From: Hypomesus transpacificus
Taxonomy: Eukaryota > Chordata > Actinopteri > Osmeriformes > Osmeridae
NCBI RefSeq assembly: GCF_021917145.1
Contig: NC_061060.1
Location: 10,974,006-11,038,005 of the forward strand
Direction of reading: 5' to 3'
Length of the DNA: 64,000 nucleotides
The notes beneath the pieces are model-generated. The model had not been told where the DNA came from, did not search any database, and saw nothing but the letters and a program-made list of their open reading frames with translations. Shown one piece after another: positions 36,425-47,600 of the stretch (position 1 is the first letter of the stretch; each line of letters begins with the position of its first letter). Made by a program: the position numbers and the translations under genes.

Positions 36425-37476
36425 CTGTCTGTCATGAGTGACTCCACCCACATTCCCCCATCACCCCTCCCCCCTGGTCGTATGGGTTTTGATGCTGTCA
36501 TGGTAGAACAATTACTTTGTCATTGCTACAGAACAGCAGTACATTGTGAACCCAAAACTTGTTTACAGAAAAATTGCTTTTTGAATAACTCTGACTAATG
36601 TACTTTCTTTTTTAAGTTTTTTGTAACCAAAACCCTGTTTTCGTATACCTCTGGATGGTTACTCCTTACCTTTGTAATATTTCCAGTTGTTTACAGGACA
36701 TCAATGGTTTAAATATAAATTAAAAAAAATAAACATTCCGGGAATTCTTAAACTTTTGTCTGCTAGTGTGCATATCTGTGTAGCGTGTGTTATGTTAACT
36801 TAACAAAATGCACTGATCTACAAAGCATCCAATTTAGATTGTATTACTGTTTGTAGATTTGTCAGATGTTCAGCTGTGGAACTGGCACTGAGCAGCACTA
36901 CAGTAAGCAATTGTGACACGGATCTTGCGAGTCACAAAGGGGCATGCGAAAAGAAAACTCCTCTGACATAAAAAGCTCTTCTGATGTTAACCTACTTATT
37001 GATTGTCGGTGTCAAAACAATTCCTACAAACAACACCATACAATCAATTACCTGCAAGACAACTTGCTCAAAATCCTTAGTTCATCTCTCCAAAATAGAT
37101 AGGCCAATGTAAGTGAAAAAAATTCAGTGCCATCAAAATGAGTCCTTGTTCACAAACAAGATAGTCAAATTGCTTAGCCATGTTGTCCAAAGACTATAAC
37201 ATAGTATTCTGAGTATTTTCTGATGTAAAATATGGCTCAGGTTTTCATGTCAACAATGGGGTAAGACTATTCAACAGAAAACCAATATACATATTGGTTT
37301 TCCACTGCCTCATCATGAGACTGTGGTTCCAGACCAACTGTTGTACATCAGACTGTATATTTTTTTTTACTTATGTCTGCATTTTGATACAAAAATGTGA
37401 TGTAAAGCCCTTGCTTGTAGTGAAATCCTGTAGTTAACTTACCTCTCTGGCCTGAAAACTGTTTTCGTCCGCAGCG
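36425..37476. repeat. Right copy of the ~1.05-kb near-identical duplication
   Basis: Partner of 34381-35440, offset 2044 bases. Its right end runs into the remnant exon 2 of SPINK copy C, where a LINE has inserted at 37477. The high identity suggests a recent duplication or gene conversion. Confidence 0.85.
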
Positions 37477-39640
37477 TACGGGGTACCGGATTTCCTGATC
37501 GGGGCTGTCCGGTCCCTGTACGACCGGTGCCAGAGTTTGGTCCGCATTGCCGGTAGTAAGTCGAACTTGTTTCCGGTGAGGGTTGGACTCCGCCAGGGCT
37601 GCCCTATGTCACCGATTCTGTTCATTACCTATATGGACAGAATTTCTAGGCGCAGCCAGGGTGTTGAGGGGGTCCGGTTTGGTGACCTCAGGATCGGGTC
37701 GCTGCTTTTTGCGGATGATGTGGTCCTGTTGGCTTCATCGGGCCGTGACCTTCAGCTCTCACTGGAGCGGTTCGCAACCGAATGTGAAGCGGCTGGGATG
37801 CGAATCAGCACCTCCAAATCTGAGGCCATGGTAATCGACCGGAAAAGGGTGGAGTGCCATCTCCGGGTCGGGGAGGAGATCCTGAACCAAGCGGAGGAGT
37901 TCAAGTATCTCGGGGTCTTGTTCACGAGTGAGGGAAGAATGGAGCGCGAGGTCGACAGGCGGATCGGTGCGGCGTCCGCAGTGATGCGGGCTCTGCATCG
38001 GTCCGTCGTGGTGAAGAAGGAGCTGAGTCGAAAGGCGAAGCTCTCTATTTACCAGTCGATCTACGTTCCTACCCTCACCTATGGTCACGAACTATGGGTA
38101 GTGACCGAAAGAACGAGATCGCGAATACAAGCGGCCGAAATGAGCTTTCTCCGTAGGGTGTCCGGGCTCTCCCTTAGAGATAGGGTGAGAAGCTCGGTCA
38201 TCCGGGAGGGGCTCAGAGTAGAACCGCTGCTCCTCCGCGTCGAGAGGAGCCAGCTGAGGTGGCTCGGGCATCTGATTAGGATGCCTCCTGGACGCCTCCC
38301 TGGTGAGGTGTTCCGGGCACGTCCCACTGGGAAGAGGCCCCGGGGAAGACCCAGGACACGCTGGAGGGACTATGTCTCTCAGCTGGCCTGGGAACGCCTT
38401 GGGGTCCCCCAGGAAGAGCTGGCGGAAGTGGCCGGGGGGAGGGAAGTCTGGGCCTCCCTGCTTAGGTCGCTGCCCCCGCGACCCGATCCCCGGACAAGCG
38501 GCAGATGACGACGTCCGCAGCGAAGAATATGAAAAGAAAAAGATAAATAAATCTGAACCTCTCAAACTTTCAGTTAGTTAGGTTGTGTCAGGTTCATGAC
38601 CTTTAAATGTTGTCTAGGTTCATGACCTTAATCAACTGAACAATAGTCATCATGATTGTATGCAATGATTGTTGATATGAATGTGGCAGAACTGGTTTTT
38701 CACTAGTTGTCGGTAAGAGTTGAAAACAATAGATAATCTCCCTCTTTTGAAGATTTTCGTTTTTGTTCTGAGATGTGATTGGAATCTTTCACAGAGATCC
38801 TTTTCCAGTAACATCCCTGTCTCTGTTTCATTGTTGTCTTCATACAACTTCGCATCAATCTGTTGACCAGAATAAATCACAGTTGCACATCCATATTTTA
38901 TCCAAACTAAATGTTTTGTCAGGAAGGCTGGTAGGTTCCATGTCTGGGGGGCTTTAGCTTGGCAACCAACGTAGGAGGAAGCACTGCTGTTGGGGTGAGA
39001 AAGAGAAGGCTGTTCCCTTTTTCAACAGTGTCAGTGACAGGGACCAGACAATGGGCAGGCCAGTAGCCAGCAGTGCCACAGGAACGCCAGGAAACAACTA
39101 GATTGAAAAGCCTGGTTAGAAAATGGCATCTGTGTATGTTGATTTTACAAAACAGGGTTTTGACAGGGACAAACAGGGTTTGTGAGGGATTTTTTTAATG
39201 GGATTTCAATTAATAAATAGTTTACTACTTCAAGGATGCCGCCACTATTTTCAATAGCAGCCGCTGTTTACAATTTCTTCTCAGTAAAGTGTATCATTAT
39301 CACCAGAGAGGTTTGCTTAAATCTCACTGCTGAACAGTGTTGTGTTAAGAGACATCCAATGTCGGCTATATACAGTCACTAAGTTAAATGTTTTCTAGCA
39401 AGAATGACACATACGTAGCTGTACAGACTGTGATTTCCCATAAGGGCCAACACATTGTGATCAGATGTGATGTTGATGATGGACCTAACGTAGGTTCTAC
39501 AGACGGTTGTGGTGGTTGTGTGGAGAAGAAGGAGCAGAGTGCAACAGAGCACAATGGTGATCTTCATGGCTTCGATTAGGCAGTGTGTTCTTGAATGTGT
39601 AATATATCGTAGTTTGTCTTCAGAGGCTGCAGGTGTCTGT
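37304..39640 (-). pseudogene. Decayed SPINK-like copy C, interrupted by a LINE
   Basis: Exon 1 starts at 39567 and carries the same donor-destroying change as copy B, giving a 62-codon read-through frame (MKITIVLCCTLLLLLH...). The exon 2 remnant is split by a LINE insertion at 37477-38511, and its acceptor AG is missing. The TATA box has decayed. The Kazal exon is absent, because homology ends near 37304. The body is almost identical to copy B from about 35455 to 36300. Confidence 0.8.
37477..38511 (+). mobile_element. 5'-truncated non-LTR retrotransposon (LINE) with 11-bp target duplication
   Basis: CGTCCGCAGCG is present at both edges (37466-37476 and 38512-38522), the target duplication. 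The insert is open in one frame from its first base to a stop at 38508 (343 codons). It encodes the C-terminal half of a reverse transcriptase: GLRQGCPMSP, then LLFADDVVLLAS with the catalytic FADD box, then thumb and a tail with QLRWLGHLIRMPPGRLPGE and KRPRGRPRTRWRDYV. The 3' end, CGGCAGATGACGA, is reminiscent of the short GATG-type tails of fish Rex3/RTE elements, but the clade is not certain. It is a 5'-truncated dead-on-arrival copy with no frame damage, so it is recent. Confidence 0.88.
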
Positions 39641-39739
39641 GTCTCAATCTATTCCCTGACTCTTTTTTCTACATCCCCTGACCTGTCTGTCATGGGTGAC
39701 TCCACCCACCTGTCCCCATCACCGCTCCCCCCTGGTTGA

Positions 39740-41040
39740 TGCTGTCACTGAGTTATGGTAAAACAAATCAGTAAGGTACTTCCTTGATGTCTCATTTAGC
39801 ATTATGGAATGTGATGAACTGGAACAAAAGGCGTAGGCTTGGTATGAACATTGGTGCGGGACAAAACATTCTTATCACCCTATGTATTAACACTACCCCT
39901 GCATGCCATTTGTTATTGGTGGAAAGGTTTCAATGGTCTCTTGACATTAAGGAATAGGTCCCTTATGCACACCCCTAATGCCTATTGAATAGAACATATA
40001 GTGAAAGTCAACACCAGATAAGAACACTTACACTTACTTCTCAGCACACCCACTTGTTGCCCAGTTTTTATTTAATTATTAGGTTGTGTTTTACTCTGCT
40101 GGAATACTTCCTGAAGGACTTAAAAGGTCTAACTTGTTATGTTGTCTTCCTTCATTTATATAGCCATTTTAAATGTAGAATCTGGAGCAATCAAAACTCC
40201 TAACTCGAGAGGCAAAGTTATTGCCAATCTTCACATTTTCATACAATATGTTTTCTCCATGTAGTCTGTACCAAACGAGGAGACCATTATGTTCATGTTG
40301 AGGTCAGTGCTGTTGACTGGAGCTCTAATGAGTGGCTGAAAGTTGAAACAGAATCTTAACAAGACTAAAAATGTACGTATGAAGTTGAACTGTATCTCTA
40401 AGGATGCCATCTACAATGAGAGACAATTACAACTATAGAATGTCTGTCATCGGCTACGTGTCTTCAAGAAAACACAGCCCTTTTGTTTACCTCTCCTATT
40501 CAGTACACAAGACGACTACACATACATTGGAAATTATGTTGCAGTCAACTATACTGTCTTTCAGAGAGCAACACTTATTTGAGTTTCAGTTTATATAAGT
40601 TTGCTTTAATAGCAAAGAAGCTATATGAATTGCCTACGCAGACCTGTGTGAATGCGTACTGTTAACAACAGATGGCACCAGTGAGCCACATGTGGCGAAG
40701 AGAGGACTGGAGAACAAGCCTTGGTCAACACTACAGCCTAGCACCTGTCACCTATGTTGCAATGACTAGTTTGTACACACAAACTGATCTAAATTAATCA
40801 TATGAATGCATATATGTACAGAACATGGACTGAATGGTAGATGGGTGGCCAACACAAACCTTACAAAGCTTTTGTTCAAGCCATTTTGTTGTGTGTGCTT
40901 TTATCTGTTCATATGAATTGTTTTCTATTCCCCTTTTTTATCAATGGGTGATCAATAATGTTATGAAAAACATTTGGGAAAAGCTTTCTACTTAATTTTA
41001 AATCCAATTAAAGTGAAAGAAATAGAGCTTCCGCAAATGA
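39740..41040. other. Intergenic DNA between SPINK copy C and csnk1a1
   Basis: No gene, clear transposon or tandem repeat was recognised. The sequence is AT-rich with short unrelated open frames. From about 41040 the composition becomes more CpG-rich, which probably marks the csnk1a1 promoter and 5' UTR. Confidence 0.5.
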
Positions 41041-41432
41041 AGCCTTGTCACGTCACAGCCCTTCCTCTGGCCTGCAGTTACGGTCCGCTCGTGCCCGCAT
41101 TAGCTCGTTCTGGGAAAACTGAGCGCGAGCTCGAAGGCACAGAGACAGGCTGAGGAGAAGCTAACTAGTGACAAGGAGATGGCGGAGTGAGTGGGTTGCG
41201 CTTTGAAGGAAAGCTGCGACCCTTCAATTCGGTAAAATATTCTCTTGGAATTGGAGAATTGTATCGAAATTGAATCCATCGTCGGAAATTGAATACTCAA
41301 GATTCATATCGCCCCTCTCGTGGAGGTGGTTCGAAGAGATTATCGATTGGGGCTTCGAGTGACTGGTGTCATTTTTCGTACCTCGACGCTAGCTAGCAGC
41401 AGCCTAGCTAGCCAGTTACTCGAGGCCACTGG

Positions 41433-41537
41433 ATGATTGTCAACGTAATCCGGTCACATTTGGATTTCTGCTCTGAAGAACAGTTTTCATATCTTTCGTG
41501 GATAAGTTATTTCCACGAATATATGTTTACAAGCTAG
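41433..41537 (+). other. Candidate upstream ORF in the csnk1a1 leader
   Basis: ATG to TAG, 34 codons, starting MIVNVIRSHLDF. It ends 191 bases before the csnk1a1 start. Two shorter ones flank it, at 41179-41190 (3 codons) and 41632-41640 (2 codons). The transcription start is not known, so inclusion in the mRNA is inferred from the continuous CpG-rich sequence without an obvious intron. Confidence 0.35.
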
Positions 41538-41728
41538 CGAAGATATCGACAGCTGCAGAAAAGCTAAATTGCATTCTAGACCCATTAGCTACATTGTTTC
41601 AAGTGATCGCCCACGGCTAATCAGGACTCTTATGTTCTGATAACGAGCTGCGAGAGAAGGGGAACCGACGGAGTAGTCCCACTGAATCCTGTTTAACCTG
41701 ATCGGGTGGTGCTCGTGAGTGTGTGGAT

Positions 41729-44646
41729 ATGGCCAGCAGCAGCGGCTCGAAAGCCGAATTTATTGTCGGTGGAAAATACAAGCTTGTCAGAAAAATTGGA
41801 TCCGGATCATTCGGAGACATTTATCTGGCAATAAACATCACAAATGGAGAGGTAAACTTGACATCGTTCATCGAATGTAGCGACAAATAGGGCTGAATTT
41901 GGTTAGCTAGTTAAAATAAGTAAGTTCGCCAGATCAACTGGCCAACGTCGGCCTGACTCGCCAAGACCTCCGTTTTGTTCATCCTGTTGGTATTTGTGTG
42001 TTACCTGGCTTGTATGGTATTGAGTTTCATGCTATTTAGCCAGCCATCTCGTTGGCTGATACAACTTTCCAATCCTTTAAAAATTTAATTTAATTTGTTC
42101 AGTATATCCAGGGCTTTTAACACCGGGGAGCTGCACTGACTACTTGCAGTTACGGAACTGGTGCAGTGTTATTTGCTTAGTCAGTGAGCTGGAAATGGGT
42201 TATAACTAAGACCAATCAATTTTTTTCCTTTTTAACAGGAGGTAGCAGTCAAATTGGAATCACAGAAAGCCAGGCACCCACAGTTGTTATATGAAAGCAA
42301 ACTGTATAAAATTTTACAAGGAGGAGTTGGAATCCCACACATAAGGTAAGAACATACATTTTAAGTTAAGATTCCATTCAGTATCCTTTTGTAATGTGAT
42401 GCCTGCACTGTGACATTAAAACATTTATTATTATGGGGCCTATAATATATATATATTTTTTAGTTTACACGAGCTTGTCAGGCTAGCTGGTATTAGCCAT
42501 AATCTCATTGCTGTTCTATTCTCGGTGTTTTAATTGTAGGATTTTTGGAATCCTCTAATATATCCACGGAACATCATTTAAACGTTTAATACTATTTATG
42601 TCGACGTTTTAACTTCAAAAGTGTGAACTGAATGTGTAGGATTGATTACACATTTCTAAAGGTAGCTAGCTAACGGCGGTGGTTGGAAATGGCCGCTTGT
42701 CTTTTGTTGTGTTTGTTCCAACATGTCTTCCTTCTGTTAGAAAATGGCGGCTCAGCAATGGGGAAAACAACTCTTAGGGCCTAGTGGTTTTGTGTATCAA
42801 GGTGACTTCAGCGCTACAGTGCCACAGACTTTGAGCCAGAAACGATTAATTTTTTGATGCATTAAATTTTATTTAGTGACTAAACAGCTTGGTTAGTCCT
42901 TCGTTTTGAACATTGTCACGCAGGTTCTGGCTGCTGGAAAATGACAGCATCGTGTTAATGATACATGAGGCCTCCACCCCTCATGCTTCACTACCTCTGA
43001 TTGAGTTATACTGACCTTTGCTCTTATGGCAAAATCATCTAATTATCTAAGAAGGAAGGCATGTTTTTGGTTACAGCAGGCTTTGTGAAGAAAAGCCCTC
43101 ATTTGAAACACAGACTTGGGCCTACTGCAGAAGCTGTTCTCTTAAAAATGATTAATTAAATGTTTAATTATTTGGACAAATCTTTATTTTTGGCCTACTG
43201 ATAAATATATATTTTTTCACAGATGGTCACCCAATTGAAATTAAATTAGTCTCTGTTGACTAGTGGATTGTTTAGTTGGTGCAGGGCCACATTGTGTGAA
43301 TTTAAAATGTGAACAGACCTTGGAAGTGTGCGTACTATTTACATGTTTTTGTTTATGCATAGGTGGTATGGCCAAGAGAAGGACTACAATGTCCTAGTGA
43401 TGGACCTACTGGGGCCCAGTCTGGAGGACCTGTTCAACTTCTGCTCCCGCAGGTTCACTATGAAGACTGTCCTAATGCTGGCAGACCAGGTATGCACACC
43501 CATTGTCAAGACAGTTTCAAACAGTGCAAAATGTAATATGCAGATTAAGTTTGGTCAAAAAAGCCACATTGGTTGTTTCTTCATGTCAGAGGCCATTTGT
43601 CATGATAACTCCTGATATGTCAGCTGACCCCTGATCCAGGACACTATCAAGCTTAATTGGCTTCAGGGTATACTTAACATGTAAAATACCAGGGAGTTAA
43701 CCCTAGTCAAATAAAGCTTTTTTTTTTTTTTTTTCTTGTCAGGACTTGGCTGGTAACAGCTTTTATCTTGTATGGTCTTGAAAGCACACCCTTACTGTTA
43801 AATATACCAGGTTCTGGACTTTAGTCTCTTGCTCAACTTCTAGTTTCCCAAGTAACAGTCAGTTTAAAACCTAACTACTCTACAGTTGAATGTTGGTGCT
43901 CAGCCAATTTTTTCTGCGTTCAATATCTCAATACTGTGTATAGCCAGCTTCAAACTGACATGCGAGAGGAACTTTGAGAGACAAACCCAACGCTGTGATG
44001 GTGTATTGTTGCTACTCCACTGCACGGTACCATCTAGACGCCACTCATTCTGGTCCCAGGTGCTTGGATCATGGTCTTCAACATGACACACAGCACTTAG
44101 TGGATCCTTTAGTCTGCAGTCCCAGGGAATGTCTGCGCCTCCTTAAGGCGTGGTTCTGCGGCCTGCCATTCAATCAAGTAGTCCAGTGAATGAAAAAGGA
44201 AAAGGAAGCACCCGCTTTTATAGACAGCTGCCGCTATAATAGTAGCTTGGATATTTTAAAATGGCGGGTGTGTGCAGGATGCCTCAGGATGTGTAGTCAA
44301 GTCAGTACAATGCAGTGGAAAAGAACCACTACTTGCATTGGGACCTTCCTTTATTTCATCCCTTCGACCATTCTGAAGCACTAACAGTTAGTTACACATG
44401 TGGTTTGCTATTGCATATGTGTACCAAATGATTTGCGATGTTCACTGAATTTAAAGTGTGTTGGAATGAACATATTCTTAGAAAGGGTTATGAGCAGTTT
44501 TAAGAGGGTTCTTAAAAACGTATTTCCACAAAAGACCACACATGGCATGTGGCCCCTTCACAGGCTTAATCTGACAAGGAGAGTTTTTTTCCTTCAACAG
44601 ATGATTAGCAGAATCGAGTATGTGCACACAAAGAACTTCATCCACA

Positions 44647-44677
<31 letters not shown>

Positions 44678-47600
44678 CATTGGGCGTCATTGTAACAAGG
44701 TAAGCCTCGGCTTCTGAAGCCCTGAACCTGCTCACTTTAACCTGCCACTGCTTCCAATAAAATAGGTTTTATTCATAACAAATGTATTGGTTTGGTTCGT
44801 AAAGGGATAATTCACTTCAAATGAATTAAATGGTGGAACCATTTAGTTTGAAATGAGTCTAGTGGAATCCCTCAGACTCTTCAAGTGACATGGCAGAGTT
44901 GCTTGGCTGCTATTTAACAGTGAGTTTATATTTGTCTAGCGGCTGTAAGGCACCATTTATTTTAAAGATATCAATTGAGTTGTAAGTGCACTACCCCTCA
45001 ACAGTTTGAGTGAACTATCCCTGTTTTGGTTAGTTATTAGTTTGGTCATTCGTTTACATTCTCATGATCATGGCCAAGTAAGTAATAGTAAAACATATCA
45101 AGGACTGTCACCTCCCCACCTCCAGTTCTAATCCTGCAGTTATTCATTATTAACAAACCGCATTTCCTCTGTGTGGACATTGAATGTATCTTGGGGAATA
45201 TAACTTATCGGGTAAGCCCGCCCTCCCTCGCAACCAGAGTGCTTTCCTCAACAACATGGCAGTTGTAAGGCAGTGGCACCTATAGAGATCAAATTGAACA
45301 CGGTAGTTACCTAACAGTAACAGTGTTACGCATGTCTCTATGGTTCTATTGTAGTTCTACTGCATTTCTGGGTCTGACAGCCATGCTCTGAATTACCACA
45401 GGCGTCTGCATGTTGTGTAACCCCATTTATTCTTCCCCCCCCCCCCCCTCACAGAAAAAAAATCCTTAAGACGTTTTTAACTTTGGTGATTTTTTTTTAC
45501 ATATTTAAACTGTATATCAAGTTGCCTGATTTTTGTACTTTTGTTTTAAAATTGATTATCCTGAGCCCTTGCAGACAGGCAACATTTGGCAAAGTTAAAG
45601 CATGAACCGTGTATTGACCCTGACCAGGCCAAAGTAACTGGCGGTCGTTAGTGTTCCATTCCATAGCTGATTGATTCATCAGCTGATCAGACCAGTCCAA
45701 CCAGAACCAAGCAGCACCTGTCTGGGTGAATTAGCCTCGACTGAAGCCTGTGTTCCCATTTTTGGCAGTGCTCTCTGGAATCAGTGTTTACCATTGTGTG
45801 TCTGTGTGAATGCCAGCCTCTCCAGCTTCTTTCTTTTGACATACACATGAAATTGTCCCTTTGTTTTATACTAAACTCCACCGCCTCCGTCAAGAGTGGC
45901 TGCACACCCCACCTGTAGGACGTCCAGCTCTGACTCGCACCCACACCTGAGAGGTCCTGGGCAGGCCAAGGTGGCAACTCTACCCCCTGGATGGAAGCCG
46001 AGCATAGCTGTTGGCTTTAGCATCTAGCCTAGCGGCTAGTTAGCGTTTGCATCATCACCTGGCCTAACGTTAGCATTAATGTGAGCATTGGCGTTATCCA
46101 ACCCCACGCTGTCCTGGTCTACTGTATCTCTCTTCTGCTTTGCTGCGCACTTCACTTCCTGCCTTTTGTCTCACAACGGTTCCGGAAGCCTAGCTGCCTC
46201 CAATCCCATACCAGTAGAACGTAAATATTCCGGACCCTATCTTCTAATCTAGACCCACACTCCATTCAGACCAAACACATTCAGCCAACATTGTCTGTGA
46301 TTAAATTCTAGATTTAGTCATCCCTTCCCATCCACCTACACACCGCCAGTTTCCTGTCAGCTTGGCATCCCTGCAGACTAACTGCTTGTCCCATCGCTGT
46401 GTCCTTGGTTGCTTTCTACAACTTGCCTCCTTAGCAGGATCTGCTCTGACCACTATCTGCCCACACCTACGAGACCTTTCTATACTGCTTTACCCTAAAT
46501 TGATCCTCTACTATTTCCTCCTTGATAAACCAAACCCACATAGGCCTCACTGCCACAATCTTTGTCAATGGTATCATTACATGATACAAACACATTTTAC
46601 ACAGTAATTACTACCAAACCACCCTTGGAATGCCATTGTTTTTAGACTTACTAGCCAGGTTCATTAGATCCTTGAGATGGGTGGGGGGGAGGGGTGCGGG
46701 GTGGGCTTCTGGGTGGCTGCGTTTGTGTTGAAAGCTTCTCACGCCGCCTTGTTGTCAGGGCGCCATGTTAGAGCATGGCTTGTAGTGGCTAGCCGTCTAC
46801 CTGCTTCCTCGTTTTAACCCTAGTGGTGCCAGTCAGACAGCTGTAGCACGGTGAGGTATTTTTCCACTCCCGGACTGTTTTCCCAACCTAGCGAAGCTAA
46901 CCTAGAAAACTGAGGCACAGCTAGCGTTAAATGCCGCAACATCACCAAGCCCAATGCAAAGTTGAGTGAGAAAACAAACACAAAACAGGCTTACAAATAA
47001 TGTGTTTCAATAATAGTTCACAGAACACAGCAACGGCAGGTGTGGCAGTATCAGCCAACATTTTGTCTGTGACTGCAGCCAGTCATTCAGGCAGCGGGGC
47101 CTGTGTATCTGGCACGGCCTACTCCTCCCCCGACCCCTTCTTTGCCCTGCTGCAGCAGCCCAGGCTGGCCTCTTAAGCCCCGGCTCTCTCCCAAACTTCA
47201 GCCCCAGGAGGAGTAACTGGAGCTAACGCTAGCCAGTTAGCAAAAGGAAGGAGGACAGCCCTGGGTGCGCTCCTTCTTTTCTCCTCCTCCTCTTCCTCAC
47301 CCCACCCTCTCCTCCTGGTCTTTTTCCGAGCCTTGGTGTTGCCTGTCTGCGCTGGCCGTGCGTTAGCGCGCGTACGTTCGTGGGGTTGGTTGTCAGCGTT
47401 CCTGTGCTGATGCAGTGCACCCTCTATTGTCTGTTCAGTGTTTAGAATCTCCCGTGGGGAAGAGGAAAAGAAGCTTGGCGCTTAGTTCTGCTCAGGACCC
47501 ATCTTTCTCAGGATTAAACCAGGTCTGAACACCCATACAGCCGCCTACCGCTCCCCCTGCACCCCCGACTGTTGCCTATGATTCTGACACTGACTGGAGG

